A DNA stretch of 64,000 bases from Formosa haliotis (GTDB lineage: Bacteria > Bacteroidota > Bacteroidia > Flavobacteriales > Flavobacteriaceae): positions 3,283,501 to 3,347,500 of the forward strand of contig NZ_BDEL01000001.1 of the NCBI RefSeq assembly GCF_001685485.1. The letters run 5' to 3'. How positions within the stretch are numbered: position 1 is the stretch's first letter; each line of letters starts with the position of its first letter. The notes under the pieces were generated by a model. It was given only the letters and a program-made list of their open reading frames with translations. It did not search any database and was not told the origin of the DNA. The position numbers were made by a program, and so were the translations under genes. Below, one piece after another: positions 37,015 through 46,650 of this stretch.

Positions 37015-39060
37015 ATGAAATTACTACCTAACCTACTATGTATTTTAGCCATTCAAGTCTGTTTCGCACAAGATTACAGATTTGGAAAAGTATCGAAAGA
37101 AGAACTCGAAGAAACGGCTAACGCTAAAGACCCAGAAGCCCATGCAACAATTTTGTACGCTAATGAAGATGTTACGTTTAAATACGAAAAAAACAAAGGA
37201 TTTACTGTTGTTACCGAAGTACAAAAACGGATAAAAATTTACGACAAAGAAGGTGTAAAATGGGCTACGGAAAGCGTAGCATTTTTCGACCCAGATAATA
37301 GTTCTAAAGGCGAAAAGTTGAAAGGACTAAAGGGCTATACTTATTCTCTAGAAAACGGAAAAATTGAAGACGTTAAATTAGATAAGGATAATGTGTTTGA
37401 TGAAGCTACAAATAAATATTGGAAGCAAGTTAAATTTACGATGCCTAATATTTCCGACGGGTGTATCGTAGAGTTTCAATATAGAAAAGAATCCCCATAT
37501 TTGAGTATCGATAATCAAGTATTACAGTACGATATTCCCGTAAAAAAGCTAGATTTTAGAGTTTCCATTCCAGAATATTTTCATTTTAATAAATATATAA
37601 ATCCGAAAGCCTCTTATTTTCCTACCATCAAGGAAAGCAAGAAAAATAGAACAGAAAGCTTGTCTAGCAAAACAAGGACTAAAGAAGGCGGTGGGTTCTC
37701 TAACGTCGTTACAACTTACGATTCCTCGCAATGGGATTTTGTAGAAACCGTTTACGAAGCCAGTTTAACCGATATTCCAGCTTTAAAACCGGAGCCATTT
37801 GTAGATAATTTAGATATTTATCGCAGCGAAATTAATTGGGAATATGCTATGTATAAAGGTCCAGACGGAGAAATTAAAAAGTATTCCACAAATTGGGAAA
37901 GTGTAACGAAAACCATTTATGAGCATGAAGATTTTGGTGGACAATTAGCCAAATCTGGATATTTTGAAGCCGATATAGATAAACTTTTAGCCAACGTTAC
38001 CAATCAAGAAGAGCGTATAGATCTAGTTTATAATTTTGTAAAATCGAAAGTGGCATGGAATGAATTTTATGGTAATTACACCGAAAACGGTGTGAAAAAA
38101 GCCTATAAAGAAGGCATAGGAAATGTAGCTGATATTAATTTAATGCTAACTGCGATGTTGCGTTATGCAGGTATTTCGGCAAACCCTGTTTTGGTAAGTA
38201 CTAAAAGTAATGGTGTTCCTTTATATCCTACGCGTCAGGGATTCAATTATGTAATTTCTGCCGTTGAATTAAAAGATAAACTGATATTGCTAGACGCAAC
38301 CTACAAATATGCCATGCCAAATATATTACCTTCTCGAGCATTAAATTGGCAAGGTAGAATTGTTCGTGAGCATGGGAGTTCGGCTTGGGTAAGTTTGTTG
38401 GATCAGCCAATAGCAGAGGAAGCTTGTACATTACAAGTTAAATTGCAAACAGATTTAACTGCCGAGGGGCGTGTTTTAGACAAGCTAACCAATGCCAATG
38501 CTATGAATTTTAGAAGTCGATATAATAATATGGGGAACGATGAGCGACTAAGAGCGATAGAATCTGGTAAAGGTGAAATTGAAATTTCAAATTATGAGAT
38601 TAAAAATATGGACAATCTTAACGAGCCTAATATTCAATATTCTTACACTTTTAAATTAAATAGTGCTGCCGAACAAATAGGCGATCAAATTTATGTGTCT
38701 CCCATGTTATTCTTTACCAATTCGGAAAATATATTTAAACAAGAAGAGCGTTTATATCCTATAGAATTTAATCATCCACGTAGTTATACCTATAAAGTAT
38801 CCGTTATGTTGCCAGAAGGATATAAAGTAGAGAGTTTACCAGAAAGTGCAAGGTTTCAATTTAAGGGTGGAGAAGGCGATTTTAGCTTTATGTCCAGCAG
38901 TAACAGCAACATGGTTGCGTTTAGAGTTAATTATAGTTTAGCCAATACTTTTGTGATTACTGATGATTACGAGCATTTTAAAACATTTTTTGGGATGATG
39001 GTTGAGAAGGAAACCGAAAAAATGGTTTTAACTAAAATTAGTACTGGAGGAACAGAATAA
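37015..39060 (+). CDS. DUF3857 domain protein with transglutaminase-like fold
   Basis: 681-residue exported protein (signal peptide KLLPNLLCILAIQVCFA). N-terminal DUF3857 region about 40-300 (VTFKYEKNKGFTVVTEVQKRIKIYDKEG), transglutaminase-like region about 330-440 (VYNFVKSKVAWNEFYGNY, GNVADINLMLTAMLRYAGI, LLDATYKYAMPNILPSRALN), and a beta-rich C-terminus. In the active-site positions it shows VADIN rather than the GDCK of the neighbouring paralogue, so the catalytic Cys is missing and it may be a non-enzymatic paralogue. Envelope role unknown. The 3' end is inside a long direct repeat. Confidence 0.88.
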   Translation: MKLLPNLLCILAIQVCFAQDYRFGKVSKEELEETANAKDPEAHATILYANEDVTFKYEKNKGFTVVTEVQKRIKIYDKEGVKWATESVAFFDPDNSSKGEKLKGLKGYTYSLENGKIEDVKLDKDNVFDEATNKYWKQVKFTMPNISDGCIVEFQYRKESPYLSIDNQVLQYDIPVKKLDFRVSIPEYFHFNKYINPKASYFPTIKESKKNRTESLSSKTRTKEGGGFSNVVTTYDSSQWDFVETVYEASLTDIPALKPEPFVDNLDIYRSEINWEYAMYKGPDGEIKKYSTNWESVTKTIYEHEDFGGQLAKSGYFEADIDKLLANVTNQEERIDLVYNFVKSKVAWNEFYGNYTENGVKKAYKEGIGNVADINLMLTAMLRYAGISANPVLVSTKSNGVPLYPTRQGFNYVISAVELKDKLILLDATYKYAMPNILPSRALNWQGRIVREHGSSAWVSLLDQPIAEEACTLQVKLQTDLTAEGRVLDKLTNANAMNFRSRYNNMGNDERLRAIESGKGEIEISNYEIKNMDNLNEPNIQYSYTFKLNSAAEQIGDQIYVSPMLFFTNSENIFKQEERLYPIEFNHPRSYTYKVSVMLPEGYKVESLPESARFQFKGGEGDFSFMSSSNSNMVAFRVNYSLANTFVITDDYEHFKTFFGMMVEKETEKMVLTKISTGGTE

Positions 39061-39174
39061 GTCCTATTTTTTTTAAGGATTAAAATAAATAAAATAGTAG
39101 TTTTACACAGTAAAAGAAACAAGCCGTCTAGCGTTTATGTTTTTTAAAAGCCTAAATGCTAGACGGTTTTGTAT
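39050..39174. repeat. Long direct repeat, copy 1 (about 125 bp)
   Basis: Begins GAACAGAATAAGTCC in the last codons of the DUF3857 gene and continues through its terminator to ...AGACGGTTTTGTAT. Copy 2 is at 40706-40830, exactly 1656 bases downstream, with only about three differences (one T to A in the hairpin loop, two G to A near the end). Confidence 0.95.
39124..39170 (+). terminator. Intrinsic terminator after the DUF3857 gene
   Basis: Stem CCGTCTAGC...TTTA with TAAA...GCTAGACGG (about 14 bp with one G-U pair), followed by TTTT. It lies within repeat copy 1; a second copy of the hairpin is at 40781-40826. Confidence 0.8.
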
Positions 39175-39227
39175 TAGAGTTGCTCAATTAACCTGAGTGT
39201 GGACTAACCAGTAGTTTATAAGTAAAA

Positions 39228-40547
39228 TTATGGGTTAGAAAAACTATAATCATTAACAACTAATTTTCTTTTTCCAGAAGATAATAACGGAATATCATCA
39301 ACATATTCTATAGTTATATTTGCATCTTTACCTAAATAGCCTTTAAATTCTGAAAGGATTTCGTTTTCTTTAGTAAACTTGGCTATAGGGTTTAATTTAA
39401 AAATATAGTCTTTTTCACCTACTTGAATAAATTGATACTGTTTTAATTCATCATATTTCCACATATTAACTGTTACTATGTGAGATGTTATCGTGTTATT
39501 GTTTGTGTCAAAGATAGTATCTACTTTTCTTCCATTGATTTGAGAAATCACTGGGGCAAGTTCTTTTCCTTTTGGATTTTCAGACATCATAGCTATATCG
39601 CCATTGTCGTATCTAATAATAGGCATGCAATAATTAAATAAGTCGGTTATCACTACACGACCATATTCACCATATTTAGCAGGTTCATCATTATCTAAAT
39701 TTAAAATTTCGATATAAAAACTAGCCCAATTTATATGGAATTCTTCTCCACCAGTTCTACTTTGTTGGGCAAGCATTCCATTTTCCATGTTAGAATATCT
39801 CGATAGCGTTGGGCATTCAAAATAATGTTCCATGGTATTTTTAGCATAAGACGTTAATGCTTCAGAGTTTGCAATAATAGATTTTATATTATTGCTTTTT
39901 AAAGGCTCTGCCTTTGTCTTGTCCATATATTTGCAGAGTAATTCAAATGTAGATGCAAATCCTACTAAATTTTTGTCATTTCTATCTGCTTTTATTTTTG
40001 AAATAAACATTTTAAAATCGTCATCGGTATAATTATGAATACTATACGGTACAATATTTTCTTTCCACATCTGAAATTTGCTTTTTCTATTAATATCATT
40101 CCAAACCTTCATATAATAAAGTTTGGTGCCAAGTTGGTAACCAGCCTGTTTTGCGAAATATATAACGTCTGCGGTATTTCTTAATCGTTTGTTTTTATTA
40201 TGAAATAATTTAAAAGGAGTACCTGTAGAGCCACTAGTTACTACAGGGGTGTTTTTTTTATGAATATAATCTTCCGATTTAAAGTCATTATAATTATTCC
40301 TAATTATGTTTTTGTTAATTACTGGAAAATCTTTAATTGATTTAAAATTAGAGACATCTTTATAAAATGGGGTAGTTTTACAAGCATGGTTTAGTAGGTT
40401 TAGAAGCCTATTCTCTCGAGCTGTTTTCGATGCCTCAGTGTTGTAGTTTTCTAAAATAAAATTAATATCATTATAATGGTTTTTAATATGTTTGCCTTTT
40501 AACGCATCCATTAACCAAAAAGAAATTTCACGAAAGGAGTTACTCAT
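39228..40547 (-). CDS. CapK/PaaK-like adenylate-forming ligase
   Basis: 439-residue member of the phenylacetate-CoA-ligase/CapK family. The AMP-binding loop TSGSTGTPFK is at 104-113; later family segments are IIANSEALTSYAKNTMEHYF, RVVITDLFNYCMPIIRYDNGD and SQINGRKVDTIFD. CapK-type members occur in capsule and polysaccharide loci. It lies antisense to all neighbours, alone between two 125-bp direct repeats in a gene neighbourhood of housekeeping functions, and its codons are more A-rich (many Asn/Lys/Ile) than the surroundings. Both points suggest acquisition. Substrate unknown. Confidence 0.85.
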   Translation of the reverse strand: MSNSFREISFWLMDALKGKHIKNHYNDINFILENYNTEASKTARENRLLNLLNHACKTTPFYKDVSNFKSIKDFPVINKNIIRNNYNDFKSEDYIHKKNTPVVTSGSTGTPFKLFHNKNKRLRNTADVIYFAKQAGYQLGTKLYYMKVWNDINRKSKFQMWKENIVPYSIHNYTDDDFKMFISKIKADRNDKNLVGFASTFELLCKYMDKTKAEPLKSNNIKSIIANSEALTSYAKNTMEHYFECPTLSRYSNMENGMLAQQSRTGGEEFHINWASFYIEILNLDNDEPAKYGEYGRVVITDLFNYCMPIIRYDNGDIAMMSENPKGKELAPVISQINGRKVDTIFDTNNNTITSHIVTVNMWKYDELKQYQFIQVGEKDYIFKLNPIAKFTKENEILSEFKGYLGKDANITIEYVDDIPLLSSGKRKLVVNDYSFSNP

Positions 40548-40705
40548 AAAAAATATTTATTATAATTTTTTTTAGTTTTCGAAGTCATTAAGGAAATTTA
40601 ATAAATTTTGTAGAAAGAAATTTATAATATAGATGAATAGCAGTATAATTCTGTTTATTAGTTGGTTATCGTATTATTTGTAGGAATTAATTTTGTGAAT
40701 AACAA

Positions 40706-40830
40706 GAACAGAATAAGTCCTATTTTTTTTAAGGATTAAAATAAATAAAATAGTAGTTTTACACAGTAAAAGAAACAAGCCGTCTAGCGTTTATGTTTTT
40801 AAAAAGCCTAAATGCTAGACGATTTTATAT
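40706..40830. repeat. Long direct repeat, copy 2 (about 125 bp)
   Basis: Near-identical to 39050-39174, including the orphaned last codons of the DUF3857 gene (GAACAGAATAA) and the terminator hairpin. It ends 12 bases before the MazG-like start, whereas copy 1 begins in the DUF3857 gene. The original junction was therefore probably DUF3857-terminator-MazG, and 1656 bp have been added. Confidence 0.95.
40781..40826 (+). terminator. Terminator hairpin in repeat copy 2
   Basis: CGTCTAGC (40781-40788) with GCTAGACG (40814-40821), extended by TTTA/TAAA inside, followed by ATTTT. Duplicate of the hairpin at 39124. It lies just before the MazG-like gene, which must therefore be transcribed from a promoter in or after the hairpin, or by read-through. 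Confidence 0.65.
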
Positions 40831-40842
40831 AACGACAGACAA

Positions 40843-41169
40843 ATGAATATTGAAGATGCCCAATTAGCTGTAGATTCTTGGATAAAAGAGCATGGTGTAC
40901 GCTATTTTAACGAGCTAACCAATATGGCACAACTTACAGAAGAAGTAGGAGAAGTGGCTAGAATTATAGCTAGACGTTACGGTGAGCAAAGTGAAAAAGA
41001 AAGTGATAAAAATAAAGATTTAGGTGAAGAATTAGCCGATGTTGTTTTTGTGGTACTGTGTTTAGCGAACCAAACAGGAATTAATTTACAAGATGCGTTT
41101 AATAAAAAAATGGATTTAAAAACGAAACGCGATCACGATAGGCACCACAACAATAAAAAATTAAAATAA
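40843..41169 (+). CDS. MazG-like nucleotide pyrophosphohydrolase
   Basis: 108-residue all-helical NTP pyrophosphatase of the MazG/dUTPase superfamily. The metal-binding pattern is visible: QLTEEVGEVARIIARRYGEQ (ExxE) near 29-48 and DLGEELADVVFVVLCLANQTGI (ExxD) near 62-83. It likely hydrolyses non-canonical NTPs (housecleaning); the substrate cannot be read from the sequence. Four bases before aroA, so probably co-transcribed. Confidence 0.9.
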   Translation: MNIEDAQLAVDSWIKEHGVRYFNELTNMAQLTEEVGEVARIIARRYGEQSEKESDKNKDLGEELADVVFVVLCLANQTGINLQDAFNKKMDLKTKRDHDRHHNNKKLK

Positions 41170-41173
41170 TAGC

Positions 41174-42409
41174 ATGAATATTAGTTTACAACGTTCACAG
41201 GTACTTCAAAAACCTTTAAGTGTTACTATTACGGGGTCTAAAAGTGAATCGAATAGATTACTTGTTTTACAAGCTTTATTCCCTAATATTACACTAGAAA
41301 ATCTTTCAAATTCAGACGATACAGAAGTCATGCAAATGGCTTTAAAATCTACAGATGCTGTTATCGATATTCATCATGCAGGTACCACCATGCGGTTTCT
41401 TACAGCTTACTTTTCAAGTTCTGAAGGGAAATCTGTAACCTTAACGGGGTCGAAACGTATGAAAGAGCGGCCAATTAAAATTTTAGTCGATGCTTTGCGC
41501 GATCTTGGTGCCGATATTTCTTATGTTGAAAACGATGGCTATCCGCCAATACAAATTTCAGGTAAAAAACTTACCCAAAATCAAGTCACGTTAAAAGCAA
41601 ATGTTAGTAGCCAATATATTTCTGCTTTAATGTTAATTGGTTCGTCTTTAGAGAATGGACTAGTACTGACTTTAGATGGAGAAATTACCTCTGTTCCGTA
41701 TATTAAAATGACCTTAAATTTATTGCATCAATTAGGCATTGAAGCAGAATTTCAAGGCCAAACAATTTCTGTTCAGCCTAAAAAAGATCTTGTGGCCGGA
41801 ACAGACTTTACCGTGGAAAGCGACTGGTCTTCGGCTTCATATTTTTTTAGTATTGTAGCCTTAAGTGCCGTGGGTAAAACAATTACCTTGTCGGCTTATA
41901 AGGAAACATCGTTACAAGGCGACTCTGTTTTAGCCTCAATTTATGAGCAGTTTGGTGTGCAAACAACTTTTGAAACTAATACGATTACACTTAAAAAAGT
42001 AAAAGCAGTTTCAAAAGAAACAGTAATTACTTTAGATTTAGTTAATGCACCAGATATTGCACAAACTATTGCTGTAACTTGTTTCGGACTAGGAATTGCT
42101 TGCGATTTATCTGGATTACATACTTTAAAAATTAAGGAAACCGACCGATTAGAAGCGCTTAAAACAGAGCTTGAAAAATTGGGAGGTACTGTTTTTATAA
42201 CGGATAAAAGTTTAAAATTGGAACCTTCAGATAATATAGTAGAGAATGTTGCTATAGATACGTATAACGATCATAGAATGGCTATGGCTTTTGCTCCTTT
42301 GGCACTTAAAACAACCATGCGAGTAAACGACGCTGAGGTTGTGTCTAAATCGTATCCAGAATTTTGGAGCGATTTAAAAAATATTGGCTTTATAATTAAC
42401 GAAGATTAA
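41174..42409 (+). CDS. aroA: 3-phosphoshikimate 1-carboxyvinyltransferase (EPSP synthase)
   Basis: Sixth step of the shikimate pathway: transfers enolpyruvyl from PEP to shikimate-3-phosphate. 411 residues. Motifs: TGSKSESNRLLVLQALF near 20-36, AGTTMRFLTAYFS near 76-88 (the LPG-like loop is replaced), SSQYISALMLIGS, ESDWSSASYFF and KIKETDRLEALKTEL, then YNDHRMAMAFAPLAL. Complements the pheA-tyrA-DAHP synthase operon 10 kb upstream. Ends before a strong bidirectional terminator. Confidence 0.94.
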   Translation: MNISLQRSQVLQKPLSVTITGSKSESNRLLVLQALFPNITLENLSNSDDTEVMQMALKSTDAVIDIHHAGTTMRFLTAYFSSSEGKSVTLTGSKRMKERPIKILVDALRDLGADISYVENDGYPPIQISGKKLTQNQVTLKANVSSQYISALMLIGSSLENGLVLTLDGEITSVPYIKMTLNLLHQLGIEAEFQGQTISVQPKKDLVAGTDFTVESDWSSASYFFSIVALSAVGKTITLSAYKETSLQGDSVLASIYEQFGVQTTFETNTITLKKVKAVSKETVITLDLVNAPDIAQTIAVTCFGLGIACDLSGLHTLKIKETDRLEALKTELEKLGGTVFITDKSLKLEPSDNIVENVAIDTYNDHRMAMAFAPLALKTTMRVNDAEVVSKSYPEFWSDLKNIGFIINED

Positions 42410-42438
42410 TTGATGTCCATTTAAAAAGTACTGTAAAT

Positions 42439-42469
42439 AAAAACGGATTGGCTATACCAATCCGTTTTT
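42439..42469. terminator. Bidirectional terminator between aroA and GH16
   Basis: Perfect 13-bp stem AAAAACGGATTGG (42439-42451) with CCAATCCGTTTTT (42457-42469), 5-base loop. A-run on the left and T-run on the right let it end both convergent genes. Confidence 0.9.
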
Positions 42470-42499
42470 GCATTAAAAGAATTAAAACAAACTAATAAA

Positions 42500-43825
42500 T
42501 CACAATTTATAAACTCTTACCCAATCAATAAATACCGAGCAAGGAAATTCTGCTTCTGAAACAATTGGTCCGCCGTAAGTGTAGTTTGAGCCACCAACAC
42601 CTGCGCTTAAAATGGCGTACATGCTATGCTCGAAAGGATGCCATTCATCAAAATGGTTGGAGTATTCCGATACCGTTACGCGTTTTCCATTTATTGTTGT
42701 AACCGATTTTTGATCTTGTCCATCAACATGATGTCCGTCGCCATCATTGAAATAATGAATATGATACACATTGCCATCTACAAAAAATTCTAAGCGATCG
42801 TTAAACCAATCGATACCATAGGTGTGAAAACCAGCACTTCCAGCACGAAAATCGTCCTCTAATGGTGGGTAGTTTCCGTATTCCGGATCTGTAGGATTAG
42901 GGGTTTGCTTGGTTTCGTAATTATAATATCCGCCCAAATGCCCATGATTCCAGTCATGATATTCGTTGTTTTCCCATGCCCAAGCATAATGTACCGAGCC
43001 TAAATTGTTATACGGGATAGCGCCTGCATATTCCATAATATCGATTTCTCCGCCTTGTGGCCACATTAAATGATCTTGTCCTTTTGGAATCTCTTGTGGC
43101 ATTAGCCAAAAGGCAAATCCTTGACCTTGGTGTCGAACGTCACGCCCGTAAACTCGTGACACAATACGATGTCCTGGTCCCCAAGAAGCCTTATTATGCG
43201 TACGAATTCTTCCGCTAGTATAATTTCTATCCATATAACTTTCTTTTCGTGTGGTAATGACTAAACATCCACCATCGGCACCTTTTATATCGTCCTGAAA
43301 ACTTACATTTTCTTTTCGGTCTGTAGCATAATCCAATTGTCCAGTTCCCCAATCACCATTAATTCCTGTTCCTGTTTCGTAACTCCATTTGGTAGTGTCT
43401 AAAGTGCCAGAATTAAACTCGTCAGACCAAACCAATTCTCCTGCATTGTCGTAATTCTCATCCTCTGAAACAAAAACACGTATACTAATTTGTTTCGTTA
43501 ACAGTTGGTTTCCATTTAAGGCACGGACTTCAATAGAATAGTCATTTGTTCCACCTTTTAAGAATTGGTGTAAAAAATAATTTGAATTGAAATTTTTGGT
43601 TTGATTTTCTATAACGATTTGATACGATGTTGCATTAACTGCCGAAATCTCAAATTCTACATTCCCGCTACCGTCGCCATAGGGAGTTGAATCGCTAAAA
43701 CCTACAATATTAGTTTTTACCGAAAGATCTGACAATATTGGTTCTTTGGTGTCCTGCGAATCTGAATCGCTACACGAATGCATTATTAAAACCATGCCTA
43801 GAAAAAGAAGATCGAGAGGCCTCAT
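42500..43825 (-). CDS. GH16 family glycoside hydrolase lipoprotein (probable laminarinase)
   Basis: Exported endo-beta-glucanase. From the ATG at 43825 it has 441 residues; the longer frame start is a TTG inside the GH3 gene. Lipoprotein signal MRPLDLLFLGMVLIMHSC with acceptor Cys18, then a PKD/Ig-like beta domain (about 30-120), then the GH16 domain: LVWSDEFNSGTLDTTKW, SGRIRTHNKASWGPG, and the catalytic WPQGGEIDIMEYAG (ExDxxE), GIDWFNDRLEFFVDG. The ExDxxE form with the extra Met is typical of beta-1,3-glucanases. Co-transcribed with the GH3 gene 4 bases upstream; likely cleaves laminarin-type glucan at the cell surface (inference). Confidence 0.9.
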   Translation of the reverse strand: MRPLDLLFLGMVLIMHSCSDSDSQDTKEPILSDLSVKTNIVGFSDSTPYGDGSGNVEFEISAVNATSYQIVIENQTKNFNSNYFLHQFLKGGTNDYSIEVRALNGNQLLTKQISIRVFVSEDENYDNAGELVWSDEFNSGTLDTTKWSYETGTGINGDWGTGQLDYATDRKENVSFQDDIKGADGGCLVITTRKESYMDRNYTSGRIRTHNKASWGPGHRIVSRVYGRDVRHQGQGFAFWLMPQEIPKGQDHLMWPQGGEIDIMEYAGAIPYNNLGSVHYAWAWENNEYHDWNHGHLGGYYNYETKQTPNPTDPEYGNYPPLEDDFRAGSAGFHTYGIDWFNDRLEFFVDGNVYHIHYFNDGDGHHVDGQDQKSVTTINGKRVTVSEYSNHFDEWHPFEHSMYAILSAGVGGSNYTYGGPIVSEAEFPCSVFIDWVRVYKL

Positions 43826-43829
43826 AGTT

Positions 43830-46118
43830 CTAATTTTTAACAAACTCTAATTTTGAATATGCGTTAACGGTAGAATTACTGCCAATAAAAATATGGAAAT
43901 CTCCAGCTTCTGTTTCCCACTTTTTATTTGCGGTAAAAAAGGACAATAATTCTGCGGTAATTTTAAAGCTTACTGTTTTAGTTTCTCCTGGTTTTAATTC
44001 TATTATTTCAAAACCTTTTAATTCCTTAATTGGGCGTGTTATGCTTCCTACCAAATCACGAATATATAGCTGAACAATTTCTTTTCCTTCTCGCTTTCCT
44101 ATGTTTGTTATGTCTACTGAAGCCGTAACAGTTTCATTAGGATGAAATGAATTTGAAGATAGTTTTACTTCGGAATATTTAAATGAAGTATAACTCAGTC
44201 CGTAACCAAATGGAAACAATGCTTCGTTAGATACATCGTTATGATGTGAATAGGTAACTTCTTTATTAGCTGAAGGTCTTCCGGTATTTTTTTGATTATA
44301 ATAAAAAGGTTCTTGCCCAACTGCTCTCGGAAAAGATACAGGTAGTTTTCCTGAAGGGTTGTCGTCTCCAAACAAGACATCGGCAACGGCATTTCCGTGC
44401 TCAGAACCTAAATGCCAAACCTCTAAAATGGCAGGTATATGGTCTGCCGCCCACGAAATTTCCATAGGTCTACCATTCATTAAAACCAATACAATATTTT
44501 TGTTAACGGCATAAACGGCTTCCAATAATTCTTGTTGTAATCCTGCAAAGCCAATGTTTGCCTGACTTCTGCCTTCCCCAGATTGAAAGGCATCTTCACC
44601 TAAAACCATAAGTACAACATCTGCATGTTTCGCTATAGTTATTGCCTCATTAAATCCTGAGGTATCGGTAGTGTTTAAAGTTAAGGGCGCTAAAAATGAA
44701 CGTTCGCCAATAGATAAATCGGTGCCTTTTGCATAGCTGATATTCGCATTTTTGCCCATGGCATTTGTTATGCCTTCTAAAACGGATACAGCAGAATTTT
44801 TTTCACCTTGAGCTCTCCAATTTCCTATCGGGCTGTCTTTATCGTTTGCTAAAGGTCCGATTACTGCAATGTTTTTTGCTGTTTTACTTAAAGGTAAAAG
44901 GCTTTTCTCGTTTTTTAAAAGCACTATAGATTTTTTAGCGACATCTCTGGAAATAGCTAAATGCTCTTTGGTTAAAATATCTGTTTTTTCGCGTTTTGCA
45001 TTACTATATCGGTAAGGGTCATCGAATAATCCAAGACGGAATTTTACACGAAGTACGCGTTTCACGGCATCATCAATCAACGCTATATCTAATCTGTTTT
45101 GTTCAACTAAGGTTTTTAATCCATCTTCGTAAACACGACCTTCCATATCCATATCACTACCTGCATGAATAGCAAGATTCGCTGCCTCTAATTTGTTTTT
45201 TGCTACACCATGAGGGATTAATTCAGCTATAGAGCCCCAGTCTGAAACCACAAAACCATCGAACCCCCATTCGCCTTTTAATAACGTACGTTGTAAATAG
45301 GAATTCGCAGTTGCTGGCTGTCCGTCAATTTCATTAAATGCATTCATAAAGGTGGCAACTCCGGCGTCGGAAGCTGCTTTGAAAGGCGGTAAAATAACAT
45401 TTTGTAGCTCGTGTTCTCCAATATTTACAGTATTATAATCCCGGCCAGATTCTGCAAACCCATAACCTGCAAAATGTTTAGCGCAGGCAGCAATGGTATG
45501 GGGGTCGGATAAATCGTTTCCTTGAAAACCTTGAATTCTAGCAACCCCGATAGCGCTTGTTAAAAAAGGGTCTTCTCCAGAACCTTCCATTATTCGTCCC
45601 CAGCGGGCATCTCGAGAAACATCAATCATAGGAGCAAACGTCCAATGCAAACCTTCCGCAGATGCTTCTTTGGCCGCAATACTTGCACTCAGTTTCATGG
45701 CTTCTAAATCCCAACTGGCACTTTCTGCTAGCGGGGTGGGGAATATGGTTTTGTAGCCATGAATCACATCATAACCAAAAATTAAAGGGATTTTTAATCG
45801 AGAATGTTCCATAACTAAACTTTGGGCTTCTCGTGTGGCTTCAACCGTAAGGACATTTAACATGGATCCCACGTCTCCGTTTTTAAGTTTTTCTAACTTG
45901 GTTTTGTTATCAATATCTGATGGAATACCGGTAACATCCCAACTTCCGTTGTATTGATTTAGCTGGCCTATTTTTTCTTGTAAGGTCATTAACGATAAAA
46001 CAGAGTCTACTTTATGCTCTAAAGTTGCTTCAATAATTGTATTATTTTGAGCGGTAGATTTACCTGTGAAAATTAAAAGTGCTAAAATGAAAAGCAATTT
46101 AGGTTGTAGATGTCGCAT
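43830..46118 (-). CDS. bglX: GH3 family beta-glucosidase (BglX-like)
   Basis: 762-residue exo-beta-glucosidase with signal peptide (LQPKLLFILALLIFTGKSTAQ). N-terminal GH3 domain: MTLQEKIGQLNQYNG, PLIFGYDVIHGYKTIFP, ACAKHFAGYG, and the nucleophile motif GFVVSDWGSI. C-terminal GH3 domain (VLLKNEKSLLPLS, VLMNGRPMEISW) and a fibronectin-III-like end (VTASVDITNIGKREGKEIVQLY). Periplasmic location is expected. With GH16 and the sodium symporter upstream it would take beta-glucan oligosaccharides to glucose and import it. Confidence 0.93.
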   Translation of the reverse strand: MRHLQPKLLFILALLIFTGKSTAQNNTIIEATLEHKVDSVLSLMTLQEKIGQLNQYNGSWDVTGIPSDIDNKTKLEKLKNGDVGSMLNVLTVEATREAQSLVMEHSRLKIPLIFGYDVIHGYKTIFPTPLAESASWDLEAMKLSASIAAKEASAEGLHWTFAPMIDVSRDARWGRIMEGSGEDPFLTSAIGVARIQGFQGNDLSDPHTIAACAKHFAGYGFAESGRDYNTVNIGEHELQNVILPPFKAASDAGVATFMNAFNEIDGQPATANSYLQRTLLKGEWGFDGFVVSDWGSIAELIPHGVAKNKLEAANLAIHAGSDMDMEGRVYEDGLKTLVEQNRLDIALIDDAVKRVLRVKFRLGLFDDPYRYSNAKREKTDILTKEHLAISRDVAKKSIVLLKNEKSLLPLSKTAKNIAVIGPLANDKDSPIGNWRAQGEKNSAVSVLEGITNAMGKNANISYAKGTDLSIGERSFLAPLTLNTTDTSGFNEAITIAKHADVVLMVLGEDAFQSGEGRSQANIGFAGLQQELLEAVYAVNKNIVLVLMNGRPMEISWAADHIPAILEVWHLGSEHGNAVADVLFGDDNPSGKLPVSFPRAVGQEPFYYNQKNTGRPSANKEVTYSHHNDVSNEALFPFGYGLSYTSFKYSEVKLSSNSFHPNETVTASVDITNIGKREGKEIVQLYIRDLVGSITRPIKELKGFEIIELKPGETKTVSFKITAELLSFFTANKKWETEAGDFHIFIGSNSTVNAYSKLEFVKN

Positions 46119-46650
46119 AGTTTCTATTTTAAACGTTAGGGGTTAGCATTCCAATTTTCTTAATATTATAAGTTGGATGTAACGAGTTTGTAATTAAATC
46201 TTTTAGCTGAGTTCGTTTGGGTAAAATTACCAATTACTCGTGTTAAATGGAGAAATAGTACCTATACAAAAATTATACAACTTGAAAAATGTCTATTAAT
46301 TTACTTAAAAAAGAGCTAAGTATTGTAAGTTACAGTAGGGCTTAATCTTTTTTATTAAAGGCATAATACCTATATGATGTGGGAAAATCAAGGGATAGGA
46401 TTACATCATCATAAATATAGGGATGTAGTGTTTATGATGTGGTGATTTTTACGATTAGCATAAGGTATGGAGAATATAAACACAGTTTTGTAGCATATTT
46501 TATGGTAAAGATGAGCTGAAAAAAATTAATTGTAGTGTTTTTTTGCGGAACATGTCTGTATAAAAAGGGTTAACTATTTAGTTTAATGCCGTATTTATAA
46601 TCCATTTTGAACTATACGTTAAACCAAACAAATACATATGGATTATTAAT
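46119..46650. promoter_or_regulatory. Long intergenic region upstream of GH3, with short repeats
   Basis: 532 bases without a convincing gene on either strand. It should carry the promoter of the GH3-GH16 operon. Near 46373-46455 the motif GATGT(A/G)G recurs, and an imperfect inverted repeat CATCATAAA (46407-46415) / TTTATGATG (46431-46439) is present, which could be a regulator site for the glucan genes. No tRNA or riboswitch pattern was recognised. Confidence 0.35.

Noticed and set aside
39050..40830. IS or transposon for the direct-repeat cassette
   Set aside because: There is no transposase or integrase between the repeats and no terminal inverted repeats; the repeats are too long for a target duplication, so it is not called a mobile element.
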